Shown: positions 42,265 through 51,929, numbered from the stretch's first letter. The stretch: 64,000 nucleotides of DNA from an uncultured Lachnospiraceae bacterium (GCA_910588825.1 CAJURF010000006.1:11902-75901); one strand, 5' to 3'. Notes: generated by a model not told the origin, from the letters alone. Numbers and translations: made by a program.

Positions 42265-43323
42265 CTATTTATCGTAAATGACCACTATTTTTTTTGCTGC
42301 TCCCCCCTTTTCTAAATATTCAAAAGTTTCGGGTAATTTTGAAAATGGTATTTTATGAGATATAAAGCTGGAGGGTTTCAACTTTCCCTCCTGTACCCAT
42401 TTTACAATCTGTAAAAAAGCCCTGGCCTGTTTTTCTTTAACTGGCACATGCAGAAAACACAGGGTCCAGTTCTGCGGCCCGTGCTCCCATGACAGATTCA
42501 TACTTTTTTCCGGACAGATTCCATAAACACAGATCTGGCCGTTTTCTTTCAGAAAGTACATTGCTTCATTGATCATATTATTGATACCAGCTGCATCCAG
42601 CACGTAGTCAACGCCTTTTGGATAAGCCTTCCGGATACTTTCCGAAACAGTTTCCAGACTGCCATTCACAAACATTCTGGCCCCTGCCTGCAAAGCGGCC
42701 TCCCGTTTTTCTTCCTGTATATCCACTGAGATAATGTGCTGTATTCCTTTCAAACGCATCAGCTGAATAAAGCTCAGTCCAACTGGTCCGGCGCCATAGA
42801 CTGCAATTTTGTCCTTTTCACTGAAACCAAACTGTTCAATTGCCGCCAGCACTTCACTGAAAGTGATCATCATGACCCCGTCGGCCGGGTCAATATCTTT
42901 TGGCAGTACCTGCTGTGTCAGATAGGCATCCCAGAATGACGGATGCCCCGGACCTTTTCCCGCCTGGGCCATTGCCTCATAATCTCTTGCCACCGTATAC
43001 TCGGAATAGCCGCTCCATGCGGAGTAATATCCGGCATACCGGCCTCTTTCATCGGTTTCAAGAAAAGGAACCATGACACGATCCCCCAGTTTAAATCGTC
43101 TGACATTTTTTCCCACCTGAATCACTTCTCCCACCGCCTCATGTCCCAGAAGACAGGGATATTGTGTGATTCCTTTAAACTCTCCGCGAAGGATCTTCCG
43201 GTCGGTTCCACTGCAGATACCGCTGGCCAGTGTTTTGGTTAAAACACAGTCATCGCCGATTTTTGGCATGGGAATCTCTACAATTTTCAATTGATGATCT
43301 GTGGTAACTGCTAATGACTTCAT
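42265..43323 (-). CDS. Zn-dependent alcohol dehydrogenase (polyol type), downstream copy
   Basis: 352 residues from the ATG at 43323 (GAGAGAGGAATGCT upstream), which lies 22 bases after the kinase stop. The frame continues upstream into the kinase region, but that is not coding. Catalytic Zn ligands in SGICSGTDRKIL and LGHEAVGEV; NAD-binding GAGPVGLSFIQL (about residue 175). It lacks the clear four-Cys structural zinc cluster of its neighbour. It probably oxidises a second alcohol group or a different stereoisomer in the same pathway. Confidence 0.8.
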   Translation of the reverse strand: MKSLAVTTDHQLKIVEIPMPKIGDDCVLTKTLASGICSGTDRKILRGEFKGITQYPCLLGHEAVGEVIQVGKNVRRFKLGDRVMVPFLETDERGRYAGYYSAWSGYSEYTVARDYEAMAQAGKGPGHPSFWDAYLTQQVLPKDIDPADGVMMITFSEVLAAIEQFGFSEKDKIAVYGAGPVGLSFIQLMRLKGIQHIISVDIQEEKREAALQAGARMFVNGSLETVSESIRKAYPKGVDYVLDAAGINNMINEAMYFLKENGQICVYGICPEKSMNLSWEHGPQNWTLCFLHVPVKEKQARAFLQIVKWVQEGKLKPSSFISHKIPFSKLPETFEYLEKGGAAKKIVVIYDK

Positions 43324-43345
43324 AGCATTCCTCTCTCTGATTTTT

Positions 43346-44824
43346 TTATTTATGATGACAGCATTTTTTATATAACTGCCAGTAACGTCTTTTCTTCTGT
43401 TCATAATAAGAGGATACAGGCTCTGCCTGGGGCCGATACTGTATACACTCAGAGTACTTTTTGATCTGCTCATACTCCTGTATCCACCCCAGCGCCTTGG
43501 CGGCAATATAAAATACCCCTCTTGTACCTGCCTGTACATCCTCTGAAACATAGATGGGTTCCCCCAGAATGTCGCTCCGAATCTGAAGCCCTTTTGATGC
43601 ACGGGCTCCGCCCCCCGCTGCCAGAATCTGCCCGATGGGAAGGCCGCATGCTTTCATATTATCCAGATTTCTGCGCATATCATAAGCAATTCCCTCCAGT
43701 GCCGCCCTGACAAGCTCTCCCCTTTTTGTTTCCAGGGTAAGCCCGTGAATCACACCCCTGTCATCCATATCCATCTGCGGGGTTCCGGTGCCCGCAAGAT
43801 GGGGCAGAAACAATAGGTCCGTCGTCTCGGGCATTTCCTGCATCATCTGTTCATAGACATTCACACCGCCGGACTTCTCTTGCTGTGTTTCCCCTGTATA
43901 TAACGCTTCTTTCAGCCTGCTCAATACAATATTCCCTGAAAATAAAACCCCATAGGTTACATATTTATGCTCCACCACATGGGGCGTACAAATCAGATGC
44001 GCTTTCTGCATTTTCTCTGATTGGGTGAATGCATCCAGAACCAGCGTAAAACATTCTGCGGTTCCAAGACCGTAGGCTGCGTCTCCTCCATTTACAGCGC
44101 CCAGTCCCAGCGCCGTGCAGGGCTGGTCATGACCTCCTGCCAGGATTACCGGAGATTTTTTCCAGCCAAAATATTTTACCAGTTCTTCTTTTACCCTACC
44201 CACTGCCTCTCCCGCTTTTACAACAGGGGGCAGCTTTTCTAATGAAATACCGGCCGCTGTACACAGTTCATCGCTCCATTTTCCCTTTCGCACATCATAT
44301 GCCATACTCCGGGCCGCAAGCGTCTCTTCCGCACACCAGTCCCCACCCAGCTTTTTTTCAATGAACCCTGCCATAAACAGAAACTTTTCTGTCTTGTCAT
44401 AGACTTCTTTCTGATTTCGTTTGATCCACATGAGACGGCTGATGGTATACATGGGATGGGAAATATGTCCTGTGATTTCCGCAATTCTGGAACTGCCAGC
44501 CGCCTGATCCAGTTTCTTCCAATCTTCCTGTGCATTGGCGTTGGTATAGAGAATTGCACGTCTCAAAGCACTTCCCCTGTGGTCTGCACACACAACTGTC
44601 TCGCCAAAGGAAGCCGTACAGACAGCTTCTATCTCCGGATACCCTTTCGTGCAGACGCCAATTGCTTCCCGCATTCTGGACCAGACGCCTTCTGCATCCA
44701 GGCTTCCATCTGTATGCAGATTGAGATATTCTCTGTACGCGCTGGCACAGACACTTCCCTTTTCATTATATATACTGGCTTTACAGCCTGTGGTACCAAT
44801 GTCAAGTCCTAAGATAAAATGCAT
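43346..44824 (-). CDS. FGGY-family carbohydrate kinase
   Basis: 492 residues. Two-domain FGGY architecture with the N-terminal phosphate-binding LDIGTTGCKASIY and the C-terminal ATP-binding GGGARASKGLQIRSDI. Family members phosphorylate ketoses and polyols: xylulose, ribulose, fuculose and rhamnulose (giving 1-phosphates) or glycerol. In this operon a ketose-1-phosphate product best fits the neighbouring aldolase and 1-phosphofructokinase-like gene. ATG follows AAAGGTGGTTCT. Confidence 0.87.
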   Translation of the reverse strand: MHFILGLDIGTTGCKASIYNEKGSVCASAYREYLNLHTDGSLDAEGVWSRMREAIGVCTKGYPEIEAVCTASFGETVVCADHRGSALRRAILYTNANAQEDWKKLDQAAGSSRIAEITGHISHPMYTISRLMWIKRNQKEVYDKTEKFLFMAGFIEKKLGGDWCAEETLAARSMAYDVRKGKWSDELCTAAGISLEKLPPVVKAGEAVGRVKEELVKYFGWKKSPVILAGGHDQPCTALGLGAVNGGDAAYGLGTAECFTLVLDAFTQSEKMQKAHLICTPHVVEHKYVTYGVLFSGNIVLSRLKEALYTGETQQEKSGGVNVYEQMMQEMPETTDLLFLPHLAGTGTPQMDMDDRGVIHGLTLETKRGELVRAALEGIAYDMRRNLDNMKACGLPIGQILAAGGGARASKGLQIRSDILGEPIYVSEDVQAGTRGVFYIAAKALGWIQEYEQIKKYSECIQYRPQAEPVSSYYEQKKRRYWQLYKKCCHHK

Positions 44825-44834
44825 AGAACCACCT

Positions 44835-45716
44835 TTAATTTCCTTTCCTGCGTTCCGAAATCAACTTTTCTGAGAAAATACAGATAGCATGTTCCACATC
44901 TTTTTCAATAGCTTCCCGTCCCCAGTTACTGATTTCATGAAAATAAATGGGTGTGGTCACATGTTTCAGCTGCTTTTCCACATAGTCTGCTCCGGCTTTT
45001 GCCATATAAGTATAATAATTGATTTTGCGCACACCATTCTCGATAGATTTTCTAAAATCTTCAGGACTCACCCCGGACCCTCCATGCATGACCACCGGAA
45101 CTTCTGCCATTCTATGTACATCGGCTACTATGTCCATACGCAGATTAGGTTCTGAGACGTAAAAGCCGTGGGTGGTTCCAAAAGAGCAGGCCAGTGCGTC
45201 AATCCCGGTGAGATTGACGAACTCTTTGGCCTGTACGGGATTTGTATATGTTTTATTAAGCTGATCGTTATCTTTTGCATCTTTATAAATGGTATTACGC
45301 CTGCCCATGCTTCCCAGTTCCCCTTCAATGGATGCATCGAATGCATGGGCAAGTTTGGCATACTTTTTTGTCTCCTCCACGTTTTTCTCAAAGGGCAGTG
45401 AGGAGCCGTCAAACATAATTGCGGTAAAACCAAGCCGCAGTGCCTTCAAAATATAATCCCAGCTCTCCCCGTGGTCTAACTGTACGCAGACAGGAACTTT
45501 TGCACGTTTTGCGTATTCTATCATGATGGGCCCGATATCCACAATGGGAATCACCTTTTCATGTACCTCTGCGTGCTGGATAATCACAGGTGTCTTCAAA
45601 TTCTCGGCCGCCTGGATCACTGCCATGACACTTTCCAGATTCGGTGTGTTAAACGCTCCCACTGCATAGGCGCCCTTCTCTGCCCCGTCCATGATTTCTT
45701 TCAGATTTACCAACAT
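44835..45716 (-). CDS. Class II fructose/tagatose-bisphosphate aldolase
   Basis: 293 residues of the GatY/KbaY/Fba class II family. Asp81-His82 in QLDHGES is a catalytic/Zn-binding pair, EGELGSMG and CSFGTTHGFY hold a further Zn His, and MHGGSGVSPEDF is the substrate-phosphate loop. Cleaves ketose-1,6-bisphosphates to dihydroxyacetone phosphate and an aldehyde. It lies between the kinase and a dehydrogenase in the polyol operon. The start at 45716 (MLVNLKEI) matches family starts; an ATG at 45725 is also possible. Confidence 0.88.
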   Translation of the reverse strand: MLVNLKEIMDGAEKGAYAVGAFNTPNLESVMAVIQAAENLKTPVIIQHAEVHEKVIPIVDIGPIMIEYAKRAKVPVCVQLDHGESWDYILKALRLGFTAIMFDGSSLPFEKNVEETKKYAKLAHAFDASIEGELGSMGRRNTIYKDAKDNDQLNKTYTNPVQAKEFVNLTGIDALACSFGTTHGFYVSEPNLRMDIVADVHRMAEVPVVMHGGSGVSPEDFRKSIENGVRKINYYTYMAKAGADYVEKQLKHVTTPIYFHEISNWGREAIEKDVEHAICIFSEKLISERRKGN

Positions 45717-45736
45717 AGTCAACATCTGCCTTTCTT

Positions 45737-46801
45737 TTACGGAATCAACATAACTTTATACGCATCCAGGTCTTTCTCTGCTGTTTCAAAAGCCTCTTTC
45801 CAATCTTCCAGTGCATAAGTATGTGATATCAGCCCTTCTGTGCGAATGGTTTGATTCATGATTCCTTTGATGACAGGACCATAACAGTAAGGACCTAAAT
45901 GTGAGCCGTTAATTGTGATTTCCCTGCCGTCGCCAATCTCATTCCAGTCCACAGTAATTTCATCCGGGAACACCCCAAACTGTACATAAGTTCCCTGGAA
46001 ACGGATTGCGCTCATACCTTGTTTCACACTTTTTTCACTGCCAGAAGCCTCAATATACACATCGCACCCATAGCCGTCTGTCAGTTCTCTGATTTTGGAT
46101 ACCACATCCTCTTCCAATGGATTCATAACCAGATTGGCGCCGTACTGCGCCCCCTTATCCAAACGCCCCTGTCTGAGATCCAGCCCAATCAGAAGTTTTG
46201 GCTGTAAATTTCTCGCAATGCTGACCATCCCCAGACCGATGGCTCCCAGACCGCTGATTACAACCACGTCATTATGTCCAATATTTCCTCTCTCCACAGC
46301 ATGCATGGCACACGCCATAGGTTCAATGAGGACCGCCTGCTCCACAGTCATCCCTTCCGGCAGAACATGGTGTATCCCGTCTTTGTGAAATTTCATATAC
46401 TCTGCCATGCCCCCTGCTGTCTCCTGGCGGAATCCGTAAATATAATGCCTGTGGCACATATGATAGGCTCCCGCCCGGCAGAAGCGGCATTGCCTGCAGG
46501 GAACAATCTGTTCCGAAACCATCCGGTCTCCCAAACGGATTCCTTTCACATTCTCTCCATACTCCACGACTTTTCCCACAAATTCATGACCGCCTGTCAC
46601 AGGAGCTTCGATATTGCATGTTTCCGGTGAAGTTCCCCACACACGGATTCCTCCATGCAGTGTCTTAATATCTCCGGCACAGATACCGCATCCTTCTACT
46701 TGAATCAGTATCTCATCCGGGCCGATTTGAGGAATGGGTATCTCTTCTACCCTGAAATCATAAGGCGCATGCATCCGCAAAGCTTTCATTGTTCCTTTCA
46801 T
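45737..46801 (-). CDS. Zn-dependent alcohol dehydrogenase (polyol type), upstream copy
   Basis: 354 residues from the ATG at 46801, preceded by an AGGAGG site. Catalytic Zn in CGICAGDIKTLHGG and GHEFVGKVVEYG, structural Zn in CRQCRFCRAGAYHMC, NAD(P)-binding GLGAIGLGMVSI. It probably performs the first oxidation of an imported polyol to a ketose. Substrate cannot be deduced. It is more typical of the sorbitol dehydrogenase group than 42265-43323. Confidence 0.85.
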   Translation of the reverse strand: MKGTMKALRMHAPYDFRVEEIPIPQIGPDEILIQVEGCGICAGDIKTLHGGIRVWGTSPETCNIEAPVTGGHEFVGKVVEYGENVKGIRLGDRMVSEQIVPCRQCRFCRAGAYHMCHRHYIYGFRQETAGGMAEYMKFHKDGIHHVLPEGMTVEQAVLIEPMACAMHAVERGNIGHNDVVVISGLGAIGLGMVSIARNLQPKLLIGLDLRQGRLDKGAQYGANLVMNPLEEDVVSKIRELTDGYGCDVYIEASGSEKSVKQGMSAIRFQGTYVQFGVFPDEITVDWNEIGDGREITINGSHLGPYCYGPVIKGIMNQTIRTEGLISHTYALEDWKEAFETAEKDLDAYKVMLIP

Positions 46802-46820
46802 ATCCAAAACCTCCTGTACT

Positions 46821-47789
46821 TTAGTGTTGTCTGATCCTGCTGGTTCCCTGCTGAAGAAGCACCGCAAGAATGATAATAATACCTTTGATAATATCCTGTG
46901 GGTATGAGGGCACAGAGAGCAGATTCATAATATTTCCGATCATTGCCAGCACCAGCACACCCACCACCGTTTTCACGGAGGAACCCTGGCCTCCGCTGAG
47001 ACTGGCACCTCCGATTACACAGGCCGCAATACAATCCAGTTCCATTCCCTGGCCTGCCGCGCCGGAGCCAATCCCTGTTCTTGATGTGGCAATTACACCG
47101 CCCAGTGCAGAGCAGAAACCGGAAATGGCATACACGGAAATTACATGCTGCATCACCGGAATGCCTGCCAGATGAACGGCTTCTTCGTTGCTGCCGATCA
47201 TAATAACTTTCCTTCCATATGCCGTTTTATTCAGGAAAAAACTGCTGAGAGCCACCACCAGTATGGCAATTACCGTCAGCCAAGTGAGAAATGGCAGTAC
47301 TTTGGCAGTGCCCAGCTGGCTGATGGTGCCTGCCGGCGTATTAATGGGTGTGCCGTGTGAGATCATATAAGCCGCCCCTCTGCATATGGTCATCATGGCA
47401 AGGCTGGCTACGAAAGCCGCAATTTTCGTCCTGGCCACCAGAAATCCGGTGAAAAGGCCGCACAGGGTTCCCAGAAGCAGTGTCACTGCCACAGATAAAA
47501 TAATCGGAAGTTTCCACTCCACCATAGCATAAGCCGTAAATACACTGCCAAAAGCCATGACAGATCCCACCGAAAGGTCAATCCCCCCGGTTAAAATCAC
47601 AAACAGCATACCAATTGAAACAATCACAGTTCCCGCATACTGCTGGCATATATTTACAAGATTGGCCATTGTCAGAAAATATTCCGATGCTGCGCTGCAG
47701 ATAATGAATAATAATAAAAGAATAAAGTACGTATTGTTTGTCAATATAAAATCCAGAAGTTTTTGATAATTCTTTTTTTCTTTTTCCAT
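46821..47789 (-). CDS. Sugar ABC transporter permease (RbsC family)
   Basis: 322 residues with 8-10 membrane helices and the AraH/RbsC signature (GGIDLSVGSVMAFGSV; AGIPVMQHVISVYAISGF). It pairs with the RbsA-like ATPase just upstream (stop at 47794 is four bases before the start). Imports an unphosphorylated pentose, hexose or polyol. Confidence 0.9.
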   Translation of the reverse strand: MEKEKKNYQKLLDFILTNNTYFILLLLFIICSAASEYFLTMANLVNICQQYAGTVIVSIGMLFVILTGGIDLSVGSVMAFGSVFTAYAMVEWKLPIILSVAVTLLLGTLCGLFTGFLVARTKIAAFVASLAMMTICRGAAYMISHGTPINTPAGTISQLGTAKVLPFLTWLTVIAILVVALSSFFLNKTAYGRKVIMIGSNEEAVHLAGIPVMQHVISVYAISGFCSALGGVIATSRTGIGSGAAGQGMELDCIAACVIGGASLSGGQGSSVKTVVGVLVLAMIGNIMNLLSVPSYPQDIIKGIIIILAVLLQQGTSRIRQH

Positions 47790-47793
47790 ACTG

Positions 47794-49293
47794 CTAGGCT
47801 CCTCCCATTGCCAGTCTGATCAAATTGTTCTCCGAAAATTCATTTTTCATGATTTTCCCTGTGACTTTTCCCTGGCGCATCACAATCACCTGGTCACTCA
47901 TTCCCATCAGTTCCGGCATCTCAGAAGAAATCATAATAATACCGATCCCCTGGGCCGCCAGTTGATTGATACAGTTGTAAATCTCTGTTTTCGCCCCCAC
48001 ATCCACACCTCTGGTGGGTTCGTCAAAAATAATACATTTACTCCTTGCCGCCAGCCATTTTGCCAAAGCAACTTTCTGCTGGTTCCCTCCGCTGAGCTGA
48101 GAAACCCTGTCGTACACAGAGGCATATTTTGTATGGATGCCTGCCAAAATTTCTTTTGTGAAATCTTCTTCTTTTCTTTTGCTGAATACCCGGGCGCTGT
48201 TCTGAACCTCCTTCATGGAAGTTATGGTTGTATTCATCTCGATGCTCTGTTCCAATACCAGCCCTTGTTTTTTTCGGTCTTCGGGCACCATACCCAGCCC
48301 CCGCTTTACTGCCTGGAGGGGGTTTTTAAACCGCACTTCTTCCCCAAACCATAAAATTTTTCCCGATTCCACTGGGTCTGCCCCGAAAACTGCTCTCATT
48401 GTCTCTGTTCTCCCTGCCCCTACCAGGCCATAGAAACCGACCACTTCCCCGGCCCTCACATCAAAACTCACATCCTGGACCCGGCTTCCTGCCCGTAAGT
48501 GCTGTACCTGAAGAATCTTGTCACCCATGACAACTTTATCCCTTTTTGGAAAGATATCTTTCAAATCCCGGCCCACCATAAGATTGATTAACTTCTCTTT
48601 ATGGATTTCATCGGTCCGCACCTGCCTGACAAAACAGCCGTCTTTCATCACCGTAATCCGGTCGCACAGGCGGAAAATTTCTTCCAGACGGTGGGATATA
48701 TAGATAATGCTTACCCCATCCTTTTTTAATTTGACCAGCAGTTCAAATAACTTCTCAATTTCACGGAAAGTCAGAACTGCTGTGGGCTCATCCAGAATCA
48801 GCACTTTCACATCCTGGGACAAGGACTTGCAGATTTCTACCACCTGCTGATAAGCAACACTTAAGGTTCCCACCTTCGCGGCCGGGTCAATGTCCCCAAA
48901 ACCCAGGTTATCCAGTAATTCCTGTGCTGATTTGTTCAGTGTCTTCCAATTGATCAGTTTTCTCCCCGACGTCAGGTTTTCCACAAAAATATTTTCCGCA
49001 ACAGTCAGATCCGGTGCAAGCATAAACTCCTGATAAATCGTTGCAATTCCAAGCTTATGTGCATCTCTAGGATTTTGTATTTCTGTTTTCTTTCCATCTA
49101 TCCATATTTCGCCTGCATCTTTTCTGATTGCTCCCGCCAATATTTTCATCAGCGTTGACTTTCCTGCGCCGTTTTCCCCAATCAATGCATGGATTTCACC
49201 TGCGCACACCTGCAGACTGGCCCCTTTAAGTGCGTGCACCCCTGCAAAGCGTTTTTGTATATCTGTCATTTTGATACGATATAATTGTTCCAT
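47794..49293 (-). CDS. Sugar ABC transporter ATP-binding protein (RbsA/MglA family)
   Basis: 499 residues from the ATG at 49293 (GGAGG upstream). Two ATPase domains: the first with GENGAGKST (about 40-48), signature-like SVAYQQVVEICKSL and Walker B LILDEPTAVL; the second with GLVGAGRTE and LSGGNQQKVALAKWL. This duplicated architecture is typical of the ribose/galactose/xylose importers. The long intergenic hairpin at 49331-49457 lies in front of it. Confidence 0.92.
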   Translation of the reverse strand: MEQLYRIKMTDIQKRFAGVHALKGASLQVCAGEIHALIGENGAGKSTLMKILAGAIRKDAGEIWIDGKKTEIQNPRDAHKLGIATIYQEFMLAPDLTVAENIFVENLTSGRKLINWKTLNKSAQELLDNLGFGDIDPAAKVGTLSVAYQQVVEICKSLSQDVKVLILDEPTAVLTFREIEKLFELLVKLKKDGVSIIYISHRLEEIFRLCDRITVMKDGCFVRQVRTDEIHKEKLINLMVGRDLKDIFPKRDKVVMGDKILQVQHLRAGSRVQDVSFDVRAGEVVGFYGLVGAGRTETMRAVFGADPVESGKILWFGEEVRFKNPLQAVKRGLGMVPEDRKKQGLVLEQSIEMNTTITSMKEVQNSARVFSKRKEEDFTKEILAGIHTKYASVYDRVSQLSGGNQQKVALAKWLAARSKCIIFDEPTRGVDVGAKTEIYNCINQLAAQGIGIIMISSEMPELMGMSDQVIVMRQGKVTGKIMKNEFSENNLIRLAMGGA

Positions 49294-49330
49294 ATTTCCT
49301 CCATCTGCGCGGTAAAAAACTATATAAAAA

Positions 49331-49457
49331 TAACCTGCACCATTTGCTTGTCCTTTTCTCCGACAGCACATAGCAAAAATCTTGGATGTACCCCGGTACA
49401 CCTCCGGTTTTTGCCATGCACTTTCGGGGCAAAATTCTGCGCAGCCGCTGCAGGTTA
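49331..49457 (-). ncRNA. Long structured intergenic element between binding-protein and ATPase genes
   Basis: On the minus strand TAACCTGCA at the 5' end (49449-49457) pairs with TGCAGGTTA at the 3' end (49331-49339). Inside, AGTGCATGGCAAAAA pairs along its whole length with TTTTTGCTATGTGCTG using G-U wobbles, capped by GTGTACC/GGTACA. A T-rich run follows the 3' end. It is either a transcript attenuator that keeps the binding protein in excess or a dispersed palindromic repeat. It also carries an open frame in phase with the ATPase, judged not coding. Confidence 0.5.
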
Positions 49458-49506
49458 TATACATACATTTCCTAAAAATACGCTTTCAAACCGGATGGAG
49501 CACATG

Positions 49507-50667
49507 TTAAAATGCGGAATCCGGATCGTAATATTCATCTACATTGTCAATATTAATGCACGCAGGATTCGTCAGAGTGATTCTGTCATAGCTGTCCGGA
49601 TCGGCTCCTTCTGCAAGAATTTCGCGGGCAATTTCTACAGCCGCTTCCGCAGTAGCCCCAGGCTGATTGTTTCCGGTACATGCATAGTTTGTACCCTTCT
49701 TTATCAGTTCCAGAGCCTCTTTCTGTCCATCTGCATCTGCCGCCAGGACCACCTGTTCAGACAGTCCTGCATTTTCAATGGCTGTCATAGCGCCCAGTAT
49801 CATGGCATCATTTTCGCCAAACATCAGATTCATATCCGGATTGGCAACCACCAGATCTTCCGCCGCATCCAGTCCGCCGTTTGACGTATAGGACCCCCAT
49901 CCAATGCCGCCTACTTTGAACCTGGCATCATCATTTACTGCGGAACCTTTTTCAATGACCTCTTTTTCCATAGCCGTACCTAGTTCTACCGCCTCATCCT
50001 CTGAAAGGGATAACCGTTCCATCAACACCCCGGCAATAAATCCCATACGCCGTTCCCTGGCTGCTTCCAGGTCTTTTTGTCCGCCCATGCAGACAGAATT
50101 AATCCATTCATCTTTTTCAAAGCGGTTGGCCGCCGTCCAGCTTCCACACAACAGCCCGTTTTTCACATTACTGGGATATACGATTGACACCACATTTGCA
50201 CTGTCTCCGCATGAATTATCCACACAGATTACCGGTATTCCCGCATCGGCCGCTCTGTTGATGGCTTCCACACATCCTTCTGTTTCATAGGGGTCTATGA
50301 TAATCAAATCGTATCCCTGGCTGATAAAGGAGTCCATATTCTCCGATTCTTTCATGGTATCTGAATCTGCATTTAACACAGCTGCCTCCCATCCGTAATC
50401 CTCTATTCTGGAAGTAAATTCATCCGCCAGCGTTACAAAAAAACCACTGTCCAGTGTTTTCATCTGAATTCCGATTCTAAATTTTTCATCTCCTGAATCG
50501 GATTTATCTGCCGTCTGCGTATCATCTGTTTTGGGGTCTGCCGTTTCTGATGACTCCTGCTTCTTAGTTTCTGAACTTTTGTCCTGTGTTGATGTACTGC
50601 ACCCAGCGGTAGAAAACGCCATCATCCCCGCACACAAAACTGCCATTATCTTTTTTAAGTTCTTCAT
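49507..50667 (-). CDS. Sugar-binding lipoprotein (RbsB family)
   Basis: 386 residues with a lipoprotein signal ending in FSTAGC (Cys23), a Ser/Thr/Asp-rich linker, then a periplasmic binding protein type I fold (FRIGIQMKTLDSGFFVTLADEF, IIDPYETEGCVEAINRAADAGIPVICVDN). It captures the substrate for the RbsA/RbsC pair encoded downstream. It follows the UroD-family gene by 24 bases and has an AGGAGG site. Confidence 0.88.
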   Translation of the reverse strand: MKNLKKIMAVLCAGMMAFSTAGCSTSTQDKSSETKKQESSETADPKTDDTQTADKSDSGDEKFRIGIQMKTLDSGFFVTLADEFTSRIEDYGWEAAVLNADSDTMKESENMDSFISQGYDLIIIDPYETEGCVEAINRAADAGIPVICVDNSCGDSANVVSIVYPSNVKNGLLCGSWTAANRFEKDEWINSVCMGGQKDLEAARERRMGFIAGVLMERLSLSEDEAVELGTAMEKEVIEKGSAVNDDARFKVGGIGWGSYTSNGGLDAAEDLVVANPDMNLMFGENDAMILGAMTAIENAGLSEQVVLAADADGQKEALELIKKGTNYACTGNNQPGATAEAAVEIAREILAEGADPDSYDRITLTNPACINIDNVDEYYDPDSAF

Positions 50668-50691
50668 AAATTTTTTCCTCCTGTATTCTTT

Positions 50692-51741
50692 TTACCAATC
50701 AAGCTCTCCGCTTGGCAAGTATCTTCCCCATTTATGAACCGCCTGCTGCATGGCAGCAAAATTTTCAGGCTTCGCAGAAGAATGTATACTATTGCTGCTG
50801 GCACAAATATAGCGTCCGCCGGGAGCATGGGTTCTCAAAACTTCTTTTACATAGTCTTCCACCTGAGCGGGCGTATAATTCGTCAGCGGTGCATCACAGT
50901 CAATCCCGCCTATTACTGTCAGTCCGGGGTATTTCTCCTTGATTTCCACCTGGTTGATTCCTGAATTTTCATCCAGAGGGTGCATAGCCCTGATTCCCAT
51001 ATCAACCATATTGGGAATAATCGCATCAATATTCCCGCAACAGTGTTTTATCATAACTGCTCCCCGCCCTGTAACATAATCGCTGATCTTCTTCAGCCCG
51101 GGAAAAAAGAATTCTTCAAAATGTTCTTTTGATACCAGCAGATTTGTCTTTGACCCATAATCATCTCCTGTCAGAATGGCATCCGCGCCCAGATCCAGGG
51201 CAATTTCTGCCAATTTCAGGTTATGATCTATGGCAATTTCCACCAGCCGGTGAACCAATTCTGGTTCTTCAATCAGATTGATCATCATATCCTGCATACT
51301 GGTTAGATAATAACTGTAATTAAACCCGTCATGGAGATGAAACCCAATGAACCTTTTGCCTTTAAAACGTTTCACCAGTTCTTTCAGATACTCGAAACGG
51401 AAATCATCCGTGGGATCTGGAGCCTGGTAGTTTATGGCATCTTCCAAGGTTTCGATGGGGCCGTGTAGAGGATGGGGCACGATTTCTCCGTTATATTGTC
51501 TTAAAACACCCCATTCATTGCGGATTAACTGCTTTTCTTTGTCCAGTATTTCTTCCCTGTACATTTTTGACGGTGTCTGGCTCATGACGATGTCAATATC
51601 CAGCGCCTCGCACAAATCGGCATAACGATCGGTTCCGATAATCCCCTGAATCACTTTGGGATCAATCATTAGTTCGAAAGCCGGCACTCTGTCTGGTATT
51701 TCTCCATTTAATACAGCAGTCACACGTTCGTACGAATTCAT
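50692..51741 (-). CDS. UroD-family protein (methyltransferase-like group)
   Basis: 349 residues of the uroporphyrinogen decarboxylase fold. It lacks the typical N-terminal heme-pathway motifs and reads MIKHCCGNIDAIIPNMVDMGI, the HxC-type zinc segment of MtaA/CmuA-like corrinoid methyltransferases in the same superfamily. As first gene of a sugar operon it is unlikely to make heme. UroD-like proteins of unknown role recur in Clostridial sugar loci. SD GGAAAGGAGG lies upstream of the ATG. Confidence 0.75.
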   Translation of the reverse strand: MNSYERVTAVLNGEIPDRVPAFELMIDPKVIQGIIGTDRYADLCEALDIDIVMSQTPSKMYREEILDKEKQLIRNEWGVLRQYNGEIVPHPLHGPIETLEDAINYQAPDPTDDFRFEYLKELVKRFKGKRFIGFHLHDGFNYSYYLTSMQDMMINLIEEPELVHRLVEIAIDHNLKLAEIALDLGADAILTGDDYGSKTNLLVSKEHFEEFFFPGLKKISDYVTGRGAVMIKHCCGNIDAIIPNMVDMGIRAMHPLDENSGINQVEIKEKYPGLTVIGGIDCDAPLTNYTPAQVEDYVKEVLRTHAPGGRYICASSNSIHSSAKPENFAAMQQAVHKWGRYLPSGELDW

Positions 51742-51779
51742 ATTTGGCCCTCCTTTCCTGATTTGCTGTCTGTGGATTC

Positions 51780-51808
51780 AATATATCATCGTTTTTTGTG
51801 ATTGTCAA
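51780..51808 (-). promoter_or_regulatory. Promoter of the polyol operon
   Basis: On the minus strand TTGACA (51803-51808) and TATATT (51780-51785) are separated by 17 bp, 39 bases before the UroD-family ATG. It should drive the whole operon down to the DeoR gene. Confidence 0.8.
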
Positions 51809-51835
51809 CATAATCACAATTATATAATTGCGATT
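51798..51835. promoter_or_regulatory. Two overlapping palindromes at the operon promoter, operator-like
   Basis: AATCACAATTATATAATTGCGATT (51812-51835) is a 24-bp palindrome with one mismatched pair. GTGATT (51798-51803) and AATCAC (51812-51817) form a second inverted repeat that overlaps the -35 box. The likely binder is the DeoR-family protein encoded at the operon end. Confidence 0.5.
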
Positions 51836-51929
51836 CTATAGATTTTACCAAATAATATATTTGTGTTTTGTGAAATATAACAAAACAGACCTGACGAAAC
51901 GCCAGATCTGCTCTCAGAAACATCTTTTA

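Noticed and set aside
43324..43602. N-terminal extension of the dehydrogenase at 42265-43323
   Set aside because: It lies within the kinase gene in another frame; the ATG at 43323 has a good ribosome site.
49294..49464. N-terminal extension of the RbsA-like ATPase
   Set aside because: The in-frame upstream sequence is the structured palindrome; the ATG at 49293 has a perfect ribosome site and matches family length.
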